Shown one piece after another: positions 1 to 6,029 of a stretch of 6,382 nt of DNA (its first letter is position 1; every line of letters starts with the position of its first letter). Source of the stretch: GCA-2731375 sp047518225 (GTDB lineage: Bacteria; Pseudomonadota; Alphaproteobacteria; GCA-2731375); the NCBI GenBank assembly GCA_047518225.1, contig JAKZRK010000311.1, forward strand, positions 1-6,382, given 5' to 3'. Made by a program: the position numbers and the translations under genes. The notes beneath the pieces were generated by a model that worked only from the letters and a program-made list of their open reading frames with translations, was not told the DNA's origin and made no database searches.

Positions 1-118
1 GTGTTGGGCGCATGAAATCGGCTAATGGCGGCAGCACCAGGCCGGTTAAAACACCCAATGCCAGGAATTTGGTGGCGTGACGGGCCGGAAATGTCAAACA
101 GATGGAGGCGAACTTCAT
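1..118 (-). CDS. Putative bile acid:sodium symporter-type permease, N-terminal fragment
   Basis: The first 39 codons of a leftward gene are cut off by the window edge. Reading begins at an ATG (complement of 116-118). An in-frame TAA lies two codons upstream (122-124), so this is the earliest possible ATG. AAGG abuts the ATG directly, so the Shine-Dalgarno spacing is poor. The peptide has a short basic segment (P-A-R-H-A-T-K) followed by a hydrophobic run, FLALGVLTGLVLPPLADFMR. The pattern LGxLxGLxLPPLAxxxRP resembles the first membrane helix of BASS-type permeases (bile acid:sodium symporter superfamily). It starts 14 nt after the DMT permease stop, so it is probably the fourth gene of the operon. 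The family call rests on about 20 residues and is tentative; that the gene is real is more likely. Confidence 0.5.
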   Translation of the reverse strand, partial: MKFASICLTFPARHATKFLALGVLTGLVLPPLADFMRPT

Positions 119-132
119 CCTTTAGCCCCGTC

Positions 133-1026
133 CTATCGGCTTAGTGTGATCATGATGACACCAGGGACAACTAACAACACCGCCAACAGGCTGTTCCGGC
201 TGATGGTCTCCTGGCGAACCAGAAAGACGCTCAACAACAAGGTCAGAAAGGGCGAGGCCGAGACCAGGGGTATCACCACGATCACCTCGCCTAGCTTCAG
301 GGCGACATTCAGGCAATAGACCGAAACGCCGTTAATCACACCCGCCAGTACGAACCAACCGGTGCCCTGGGCCCTGCCCAGTTTCGGCAGCGAGCGCCGC
401 CGGGCGCCATAGACCAGCAGGGCGATGATCAGCGAGACGGTGAAACTGACCAGGCCGGCAAAATACGGGCTGGGCAGGTCGATCATGGCGAATTTGGTCA
501 GGACGTCGCCCGAGGATCGGATCAATGCGGCGGCCAGGGGCAGCGACAGGGCCCAAAGGGGCCAGGAGGTGCGCCGTCCCCAGCCACCCTGTTGCGCCAG
601 CACAATAGAACCAGCCATGATCGCCATGGTGCCCAGCACTATGGCCAAGGTCAGATGTTCGCCCAGAAAAATTACCCCGAAGGCGGCGGCGAACAGGGGT
701 GAGGTGGCGGCCAGGGTGCTGGTCGGGGTCGGGCCCAGGAAGTGCACACTCAACAACGAGGCATTGGCGGACAGAAACGGCTTGAACAGGCCAACGGCGG
801 CGAAAATCGCCGCCGCCGGGGTGAACCAATACCAGCTTTCAACCAGCCAGGGCGCCAATAACCAATAGCACAGCACGGTGGCGGCAATCTGGATCAGTGA
901 GCCGGTTTCGGAATCCGTGTGGCGCAAGCCTCGATGCAGAACCAGGATCGAGACCGCGAACAGCGTGGCCGATGTCAGGGCAAGCAGAACGGGCGCCAAG
1001 TGCTGCAAATCAGTAATTTCGGACAC
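133..1026 (-). CDS. EamA/DMT-family permease (10-TM drug/metabolite transporter)
   Basis: This 297-residue protein has the usual length of the drug/metabolite transporter superfamily and two EamA repeats, roughly residues 12-145 and 157-295. Both carry the family's conserved end: L-G-P-T-P-T...SPLFAAAFGVIFLGEHLT near 98-127, and the equivalent L-G-E-V-I-V-V-I-P-L...SVFLVRQETIS near 245-276. About ten hydrophobic helices can be counted and no signal peptide is seen, so it is an inner-membrane carrier. The substrate cannot be read from sequence. Its place behind a 5-oxoprolinase suggests a small amino-acid-like or cyclic amide compound, in either direction of transport. The start is GTG (complement of 1024-1026), with no convincing Shine-Dalgarno. 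It lies only 3 nt after the regulator's TAG, which suggests translational coupling. The stop is TAG at 133-135. Confidence 0.88.
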   Translation of the reverse strand: MSEITDLQHLAPVLLALTSATLFAVSILVLHRGLRHTDSETGSLIQIAATVLCYWLLAPWLVESWYWFTPAAAIFAAVGLFKPFLSANASLLSVHFLGPTPTSTLAATSPLFAAAFGVIFLGEHLTLAIVLGTMAIMAGSIVLAQQGGWGRRTSWPLWALSLPLAAALIRSSGDVLTKFAMIDLPSPYFAGLVSFTVSLIIALLVYGARRRSLPKLGRAQGTGWFVLAGVINGVSVYCLNVALKLGEVIVVIPLVSASPFLTLLLSVFLVRQETISRNSLLAVLLVVPGVIMITLSR

Positions 1027-1029
1027 TCT

Positions 1030-1536
1030 CTACAGCGATGCCGCCGCGCGGGCCGCCTGGTCGTACAGACCCGACAGCACCCGTAGCATGCGCGCCGCTT
1101 CGCCAATTTCCTCGTTATCCTGACCCAGGGCGGCATGGCTGGCGATCAGGCAGGAATCGCGAATATCCCCATAGCGCTGGCAAGCGGCCTGGCCCGCCGC
1201 GTTCGTGGCATGAAATGTCTCCTTGCCTCGGCGGTGGGCGGTCACCAGATCCATACGGGCCAGCTTCTTAAGGGAATAATTCACCAAATGGCTGTCTTCT
1301 ATATTCAACAGGAAACAAATATCGGACAGCCGCTTTTCCCGCTCTCGGTGGTTGACCAGGTGCAGGACCAGGACGTCCAGGGCGCCAAGGCCATCCTGTC
1401 CCGCCGCTGCCATGCAATGGACGATCCAGCGGTGATAGGCATTGACCGCCATGTTCAGGCCGAACTCGAACTCGCTTAACTCGGTTGAACGTTCCGACAC
1501 CAGATGGGCGGAGGAAACGATGGGCGGCGCGCTCAT
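1030..1536 (-). CDS. MarR-type winged-helix transcriptional regulator (COG5631-like)
   Basis: This 168-residue cytoplasmic DNA-binding protein has a helical N-terminal part (about 18-45), then a winged helix-turn-helix at about 50-115. The probable recognition helix is around 79-95 (IEDSHLVNYSLKKLARM), followed by a basic wing (HRRGKETFHATN, 101-112). The stretches SSAHLVSE, LDVLVLHLVNHREREKRLSDICFLLNIED and the wing match my memory of the group annotated as predicted MarR-family regulators, often called simply winged helix DNA-binding protein. Its ATG overlaps the TGA of the oxoprolinase gene (ATGA, 1533-1536), so the two are translationally coupled. Because it lies inside the operon, autoregulation through the palindrome at 5196-5208 is a reasonable inference. 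The ligand is unknown; 5-oxoproline or a related substrate is a guess from context. Confidence 0.85.
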   Translation of the reverse strand: MSAPPIVSSAHLVSERSTELSEFEFGLNMAVNAYHRWIVHCMAAAGQDGLGALDVLVLHLVNHREREKRLSDICFLLNIEDSHLVNYSLKKLARMDLVTAHRRGKETFHATNAAGQAACQRYGDIRDSCLIASHAALGQDNEEIGEAARMLRVLSGLYDQAARAAASL

Positions 1537-4500
1537 GATTTGGCCTCCCCATAGGCGCCGCCCGTGGGCGTCTGGATGACGAATACGTCTTCTGGACCCA
1601 TTTCCACGCTGTCGCAGCCCGACAGCTCCTCGTGACCCCCCCCGGCCCTCTCAACCCAGCAGCGCCCCGGTTGACCGTCACCACCCCCCGCAATGCCGTG
1701 CGGCGCCACCACGCGGCGGCATGAGAGGATCGAGGCGGTCATGGGCTGTAAAAACCGCACACGGCGGAGGATGCCCGCGCCACCGTTGTAGGCCCCCCGG
1801 CCGCCTGAATTGGGCCGGATCGCGAAACTGTCGAGCATAACTGGAAACCGCCACTCCAGAATTTCCGGATCGGTCAGCCGCGAATTGGTCATGTGCGCAT
1901 GCACGGCGTCGGTGCCGTGAAAGCCGGGGCCCGCCGGGGTGCCGGAACAGATGGTCTCGTAATATTGCAGTTCGTCATTGCCAAAGGTGAAATTATTCAT
2001 GGTGCCTTGGCAGGCGGCCAGCCGGCCCAGGGCACCGAACAGGCAGTCGACAATATTCTGCGAGGTCTCCACATTACCGGCAACGACGGCCGCCGGATAT
2101 TTCGGATTCAACATGCAATCATCCGGGATCACCAGCGTTATGGGTTTCAAACAGCCCGCATTCAAGGGAATGTCATCGTTCACCAGAGTGCGGAAAACGT
2201 ACAGCACGGCTGATCGGCAGACCGCCGTAGGGGCGTTGAAATTCGTATCCAATTGGGCCGAGGTGCCGGTGAAGTCAATCTTGGCCGTGCGGTCCTGGTG
2301 ATTGATGGAAATTTCCACCCGGATTATGGAGCCGTCATCCAGTGGACATTCAAAGCTGCCGGTCTTCAAGACGTCTATCACCCGGCGCACGGATTCCTCG
2401 GCATTATCCTGGACATGCCCCATATAGGCATAGACCACGTCCAGGCCGAAATGATCGACCACCCGGCGCAGCTCCCGCACACCCTTTTCGCAGGCCGCGA
2501 TCTGGGCCTTTAAATCCGCAATATTGCTGTCGGGATTGCGCGAAGGATAGGGACCGGAGGCCAAAAGCGCACGGATTTCGGTTTCCAAGAAACGTCCCTG
2601 ATCGACCAGCTTGATATTGTCGATCAGGATGCCTTCTTCCTCCACGGTGCGGCTGTCGGGCGGCATGGAGCCGGGAGAGATACCGCCGATTTCGGCATGG
2701 TGGCCACGGGAAGCGACATAGAACAGGACCTTGGCCCCGGCGCCGGCCTCATCATCGTCGAATACCGGGGTAATGACGGTGACATCGGGCAAATGGGTGC
2801 CGCCGTTGTAGGGCGCGTTCAATACGAACACATCACCGGGACGCATGATGGCGCCGTGCACGCGGATGACCGCCTTGATGGATTCATCCATGCTGCCCAG
2901 ATGCACCGGAATATGCGGTGCGTTGGCGATCAGCTCACCGTCCCGGTCGAATACCGCGCAGGAGAAATCCAGCCGTTCCTTGATGTTCACGGAATTGGTG
3001 GTCATTTGCAGGACTAGACCCATCTGCTTGGCCGTTGACATGAATAGGTTGTTGAAAATTTCCAACATCACCGGATCTACATCAGTGCCGATCGCGACCC
3101 GTTTCGGCAACGCCTGGATCCGGCTCAGAACCAGGTGCCCCACATCGCTCATGGCTGCCTGCCAACCGGGCTCGATCACCGTGGTCGCGGTATCTTCGCG
3201 CAAAACAGCCGGGCCGCTGACCTTGTCACCTGGGCGCAGATGGTTGCGGTCGATGACCGGAGCATCGTGATAGCGACCTGCCATATAGGTCTGCACATGG
3301 GCCAAGGGTGGAATGGTGTCGAGGCGCCCGCCCCCGGCCGTATCCAACGGGGAATCCACGGCCGGCTCACCGGCGCCCACGGCCTCGACCGAGACCGCTT
3401 CGACGATATTGGACTTGGTTTGATCAATAAAGCCGAATTGCTGGCGATGGGCCTCCTCAAAGGCCTCTATAATTCCGGCGCGGTCCGCAAAATCCACCAC
3501 CAGGGCGGTATCCGTACCCAGATAGCGCAGATGCACCTTGCGCAGGACCGTGATCCGTTCGTCGTCGATCTCCTGGCTGTATAATTCGGCCAGAGCTTCC
3601 GCCGCCAGTTCATCCAAGGCGGTGGCCAAGGCCGGCATTAACCCCTCATCCAGGACCTCTTCGACCGCGCGTTGGCGCATGGCGCGGATATCGGCAAGGC
3701 CCATGCCATAGGCCGACAACACACCGGCCAGGGGATGGATGAACACTTTTTTCATGCCCAATGCATCGGCGACCAGGCAGGCATGTTGCCCACCGGCCCC
3801 ACCAAAGCAGCTTAAGACGTATTCCGAGACGTCATAGCCGCGCTGTATCGAGATCTTTTTGATGGCACTCGCCATGTTCTCAACAGCAATGGTCAAATAG
3901 CCTTCGGCGATGGCTTCCGGCGTCATGGCATCGCGACCCGAGGCGGAAATCTCCGCCGCCAGAGCGGCGAATTTTTCGGTTACGGCCTCCCGGTTCAAGG
4001 GTTCATCGCCATTGGGACCGAAAACCTTGGGGAAGAAATCCGGGTTCAATTTGCCCAGCATGACGTTGCAATCGGTCACCGCCAGGGGGCCGCCGCGGCG
4101 GTAACAGGCGGGGCCGGGATTGGCACCGGCGGAATCGGGCCCAACGGTAAAGCGGGCGCCGTCGTAATGCAGGATCGAACCGCCCCCGGCGGCAACGGTG
4201 TGTATATGCATCATCGGCGCGCGTATGCGGATACCTGCGACCTCGCTCTCAAAGGCCCTTTCGAAAGCGCCGGCATAGTGAGAGACATCCGTGGAGGTGC
4301 CGCCCATATCGAACCCGATGATCTTTTCAAATCCGGCCATGACCGTGGTGCGCACCGCGCCGACCACACCGCCCGCCGGGCCCGACAGTATACAATCCTT
4401 GCCCTGGAACAGGTTGGCATCGGTCAAGCCGCCATTGGATTGCATGAACATCAGGCGGGCATCGCCCAGTTCCGCCGCGACCCGGTCCACATAACGGCGC

Positions 4501-5156
4501 AGGATCGGTGACAGGTAGGCATCAACCACCGTGGTGTCGCCCCGTCCGACCATTTTCATCAAGGGGCTGACCTGGTGCGATGTGGAAATCTGCGTGAAAC
4601 CGATATCTTCGGCAACCGCCGCCACCGTCTTTTCGTGGGCGGTGTAGCGATAGCCGTGGATGAAGACGATGGCGCAGGCCCGTATGCCGTCATCATAGGC
4701 CGCCTGCAGGCCGCCCCGCGCCGCGTCCAGGTCTACGGCCATGCGTTCTTCGCCCTGGGCCGTGAACCGCCCCGCGACCTCGCAAACCCGTTCATACAGC
4801 ATTTCCGGCATTATTATGTTTAGGTCGAACAGGCGGGGGCGGTTTTGATAGCCGATACGCAATGCATCACGAAATCCCCGGGTCGTCACCAGCAAGGTGC
4901 GGTCGCCCTTGCGCTCCAACAAGGCGTTGGTACCGACCGTGGTGCCCATTTTTACAGTGGCGATGCGTTCGGTGGGAATGGCCTCGGTCTTGGCGACGCC
5001 AAGTAGATCGCGGATACCTTGTAATGCGGCATCCGCGTACTGTTCCGGATTCTCCGACAGCAGCTTGTGGCTGAGATAGCCACCTTCGGGCCGTCTCGCT
5101 ACCACGTCCGTGAACGTGCCGCCACGGTCGATCCAAAAATCCCACTTTTCGGGCAT
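1533..5156 (-). CDS. 5-oxoprolinase / hydantoinase, fused HyuA-HyuB type (ATP-dependent)
   Basis: This is a full-length fused enzyme of 1207 residues. Numbering below counts from an alternative ATG three codons upstream (5163-5165). The HyuA-like half opens with the N-terminal nucleotide-binding motif IDRGGTFTD (12-20), then MGTTVGTNALLERKG (73-87), SGPAGGVVG (261-269), the second phosphate-binding motif GFDMGGTSTDVS (284-295), and CFGGAGGQHA (453-462). The HyuB-like half begins near 697 (DPVMLEIFNNLF). It carries NIKERLDFSCAVFDRDG, NAPYNGGTHLPDVTVITPVF (783-802), SRGHHAEIGGISPGSMPPDS (819-838) and the C-terminal TPTGGAYG. The order and many motifs follow eukaryotic OPLAH throughout, so ATP-dependent opening of 5-oxo-L-proline to glutamate is the best call. 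A hydantoin or other cyclic amide remains possible. I chose ATG 5154-5156 because AAGGA (complement of 5165-5169) lies 8 nt upstream; the earlier ATG overlaps that site. It is the first gene of the leftward operon, and its TGA overlaps the regulator's ATG. Confidence 0.93.
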   Translation of the reverse strand: MPEKWDFWIDRGGTFTDVVARRPEGGYLSHKLLSENPEQYADAALQGIRDLLGVAKTEAIPTERIATVKMGTTVGTNALLERKGDRTLLVTTRGFRDALRIGYQNRPRLFDLNIIMPEMLYERVCEVAGRFTAQGEERMAVDLDAARGGLQAAYDDGIRACAIVFIHGYRYTAHEKTVAAVAEDIGFTQISTSHQVSPLMKMVGRGDTTVVDAYLSPILRRYVDRVAAELGDARLMFMQSNGGLTDANLFQGKDCILSGPAGGVVGAVRTTVMAGFEKIIGFDMGGTSTDVSHYAGAFERAFESEVAGIRIRAPMMHIHTVAAGGGSILHYDGARFTVGPDSAGANPGPACYRRGGPLAVTDCNVMLGKLNPDFFPKVFGPNGDEPLNREAVTEKFAALAAEISASGRDAMTPEAIAEGYLTIAVENMASAIKKISIQRGYDVSEYVLSCFGGAGGQHACLVADALGMKKVFIHPLAGVLSAYGMGLADIRAMRQRAVEEVLDEGLMPALATALDELAAEALAELYSQEIDDERITVLRKVHLRYLGTDTALVVDFADRAGIIEAFEEAHRQQFGFIDQTKSNIVEAVSVEAVGAGEPAVDSPLDTAGGGRLDTIPPLAHVQTYMAGRYHDAPVIDRNHLRPGDKVSGPAVLREDTATTVIEPGWQAAMSDVGHLVLSRIQALPKRVAIGTDVDPVMLEIFNNLFMSTAKQMGLVLQMTTNSVNIKERLDFSCAVFDRDGELIANAPHIPVHLGSMDESIKAVIRVHGAIMRPGDVFVLNAPYNGGTHLPDVTVITPVFDDDEAGAGAKVLFYVASRGHHAEIGGISPGSMPPDSRTVEEEGILIDNIKLVDQGRFLETEIRALLASGPYPSRNPDSNIADLKAQIAACEKGVRELRRVVDHFGLDVVYAYMGHVQDNAEESVRRVIDVLKTGSFECPLDDGSIIRVEISINHQDRTAKIDFTGTSAQLDTNFNAPTAVCRSAVLYVFRTLVNDDIPLNAGCLKPITLVIPDDCMLNPKYPAAVVAGNVETSQNIVDCLFGALGRLAACQGTMNNFTFGNDELQYYETICSGTPAGPGFHGTDAVHAHMTNSRLTDPEILEWRFPVMLDSFAIRPNSGGRGAYNGGAGILRRVRFLQPMTASILSCRRVVAPHGIAGGGDGQPGRCWVERAGGGHEELSGCDSVEMGPEDVFVIQTPTGGAYGEAKS

Positions 5157-5164
5157 GATTTTCA

Positions 5165-5169
5165 TCCTT
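5165..5169 (-). promoter_or_regulatory. Ribosome binding site that decides the oxoprolinase start
   Basis: AAGGA on the minus strand sits 8 nt before the ATG at 5154-5156. It overlaps the first base of the competing ATG at 5163-5165, which has no other Shine-Dalgarno at a usable distance. This favours the shorter protein beginning MPEKWDFWIDRGG. Confidence 0.65.
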
Positions 5170-5188
5170 ACAACGATAATTTACCAAT

Positions 5189-5217
5189 AAAATACCGATA
5201 AATTATCGCATTGGCAA
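5189..5217 (-). promoter_or_regulatory. Probable sigma-70-type promoter of the leftward operon
   Basis: Read on the minus strand, the -35 is TTGCCA (5217-5212, five of six consensus bases). A 17-nt spacer (5211-5195) and the -10 TATTTT (5194-5189, four of six) follow. The expected transcription start is near 5182, giving a short leader of about 26 nt before the ATG at 5156. It lies in the most AT-rich stretch of the window and at the right distance from the operon. The exact -10 is uncertain, because other AT-rich hexamers lie close by. Confidence 0.55.
5196..5208. promoter_or_regulatory. Perfect 13-bp palindrome, candidate operator
   Basis: CGATAA-A-TTATCG is a perfect inverted repeat of 6-bp arms around one central base. 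It lies wholly within the -35/-10 spacer of the leftward promoter, where a bound dimer would block RNA polymerase. A related element, CGATAA-T-TTACCA, begins at 5174, exactly 22 bp (about two helical turns) from the first and between the -10 and the start codon. The size and symmetry suit a MarR-type dimer. Assigning it to the regulator encoded at 1030-1536 is inference. Confidence 0.5.
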
Positions 5218-5233
5218 CCGCGTGCTTGCCAAT
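5210..5233. repeat. 24-bp inverted repeat ATTGGCAA-N8-TTGCCAAT
   Basis: The 8-bp arms (5210-5217 and 5226-5233) are exact reverse complements separated by 8 bases. The left arm contains the -35 of the leftward promoter. The right arm contains TTGCCA on the plus strand, which could be a -35 for the rightward genes, although no good -10 follows it. A third, near-identical copy, TTACCAAT, is at 5181-5188. It could be a regulator site or the two -35 boxes of divergent promoters lying back to back. Confidence 0.45.
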
Positions 5234-5286
5234 CCCCGGCGACCGGCCTAAGGGTAGCCGTCCGCGCGTGAAGGATGATTTGCGGC

Positions 5287-6015
5287 ATGAGTATATGGAA
5301 CAGAATTGTTCGTGGTGTGGGCGGCTTTGCCTTGGAGGGGCCGCTGGGTGCCCTGCTTGGCGGCATCGCCGAACAGGCGGTGGATACGCTGCGCCATATT
5401 TCCGGCGAGACAATCGACGGCACCCGCCAGATTGCCTTCACCATCGGGGTAATTGCCCTGGGCGCGAAGATGGCCAAGGCCGATGGCCAGGTAACCAGGG
5501 ACGAAGTGGAAGCCTTCAAACAGGTCTTCAAGATTTCGCCCGAGGATATGAAGAGCGTTTCCCGGGTTTTCAACCTGGCGCGCAAGGATGTCGCCGGGTT
5601 TGAGGCATACGCGGGACAAATCGCCGATTTGTTCGAACCAGCCTCCGAGGTGCTGGAGGATCTGTTGCACGGCCTGTTCCATGTTGCCAAGGCCGATCAG
5701 GTCGTGCATCCGGCTGAGCTTGACTATCTGCGCAAGGTGGCGGAAATCTTCGGCTTTGATGAAACCGGATTTGCCCGCATTCGGGCCTATCATCTAGGCC
5801 CCGATCTTGCTGATCCGTACACCATTTTGGGCCTTGAACCCGATGTGGATGACGAGACGGTGAAGCTGACGTGGCGGGCATTGATCCGGGAAAACCACCC
5901 CGACCGCGCCATCTCCCGTGGCCTGCCCCAGGAATTCGTTGACCTGGCGACGGAAAAGCTGGCCACTATTAACGATGCCTACGACCGGATCAGCCGCCAA
6001 CGCGGCATGTCCTAA
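5287..6015 (+). CDS. DjlA-like co-chaperone: TerB domain plus C-terminal J domain
   Basis: This 242-residue protein has three parts (numbered from the upstream ATG at 5275, four residues more). The first is a glycine-rich, weakly hydrophobic N-terminus (GGFALEGPLGALLGGIAE, 16-33) of the kind seen in alphaproteobacterial DjlA-like proteins. A helical TerB domain follows at about 51-170, with paired acidic signatures AKADGQVTRDEVEAF (67-81) and AKADQVVHPAELDYL (138-152). A J domain at about 180-242 carries PYTILGLEPDVDDETVKLTWR and the essential HPD triad at 208-210. J domains stimulate Hsp70 (DnaK) ATPase, so a DnaK co-chaperone role is expected; the client is unknown. I chose ATG 5287 because AAGGA (5271-5275) lies 11 nt upstream and the protein then begins MSIWNR as in relatives; ATG 5275 overlaps that site. 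It is divergent from the oxoprolinase operon and followed after 14 nt by the selenoprotein gene. Confidence 0.87.
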   Translation: MSIWNRIVRGVGGFALEGPLGALLGGIAEQAVDTLRHISGETIDGTRQIAFTIGVIALGAKMAKADGQVTRDEVEAFKQVFKISPEDMKSVSRVFNLARKDVAGFEAYAGQIADLFEPASEVLEDLLHGLFHVAKADQVVHPAELDYLRKVAEIFGFDETGFARIRAYHLGPDLADPYTILGLEPDVDDETVKLTWRALIRENHPDRAISRGLPQEFVDLATEKLATINDAYDRISRQRGMS

Positions 6016-6018
6016 TTC

Positions 6019-6023
6019 AGGAG
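6019..6023 (+). promoter_or_regulatory. Strong ribosome binding site for the selenoprotein gene
   Basis: AGGAG lies 6 nt before the ATG at 6030, a near-ideal site. It matters because the reading frame behind it meets a TGA after only ten codons. A good initiation site argues that this is a translated gene with a recoded codon rather than chance sequence. Confidence 0.75.
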
Positions 6024-6029
6024 CAAACG

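Noticed and set aside
425..868. Plus-strand ORF of 147 residues opposite the DMT permease
   Set aside because: The minus strand encodes a coherent 10-TM EamA protein here. The plus frame is basic and alanine-rich, as expected for a shadow in GC-rich DNA.
1268..1693. Minus-strand ORF of 141 residues spanning the oxoprolinase/regulator junction
   Set aside because: It overlaps two well-supported genes in another frame, and its arginine- and glycine-rich composition has no recognisable motif.
2845..3270. Plus-strand ORFs inside the oxoprolinase gene, the longest at 3135-3584
   Set aside because: They lie opposite continuous, motif-rich oxoprolinase coding sequence and carry no independent start signals.
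5226..5254. Sigma-70 promoter for the DjlA-like gene (TTGCCA at 5226, -10 near 5249)
   Set aside because: The hexamer at the right spacing is TAAGGG, which matches the -10 consensus poorly. I cannot assign a rightward promoter with confidence.
5181..5690. Second minus-strand ORF of 169 residues opposite the DjlA-like gene and the promoter region
   Set aside because: It runs through the AT-rich promoter region and is low-complexity, proline- and serine-rich shadow sequence.
5248..5793. Long minus-strand ORF of 181 residues opposite the DjlA-like gene
   Set aside because: It is antisense to a protein with clear TerB and J domains. Its translation shows no family features, and it starts inside the real gene without a ribosome binding site.
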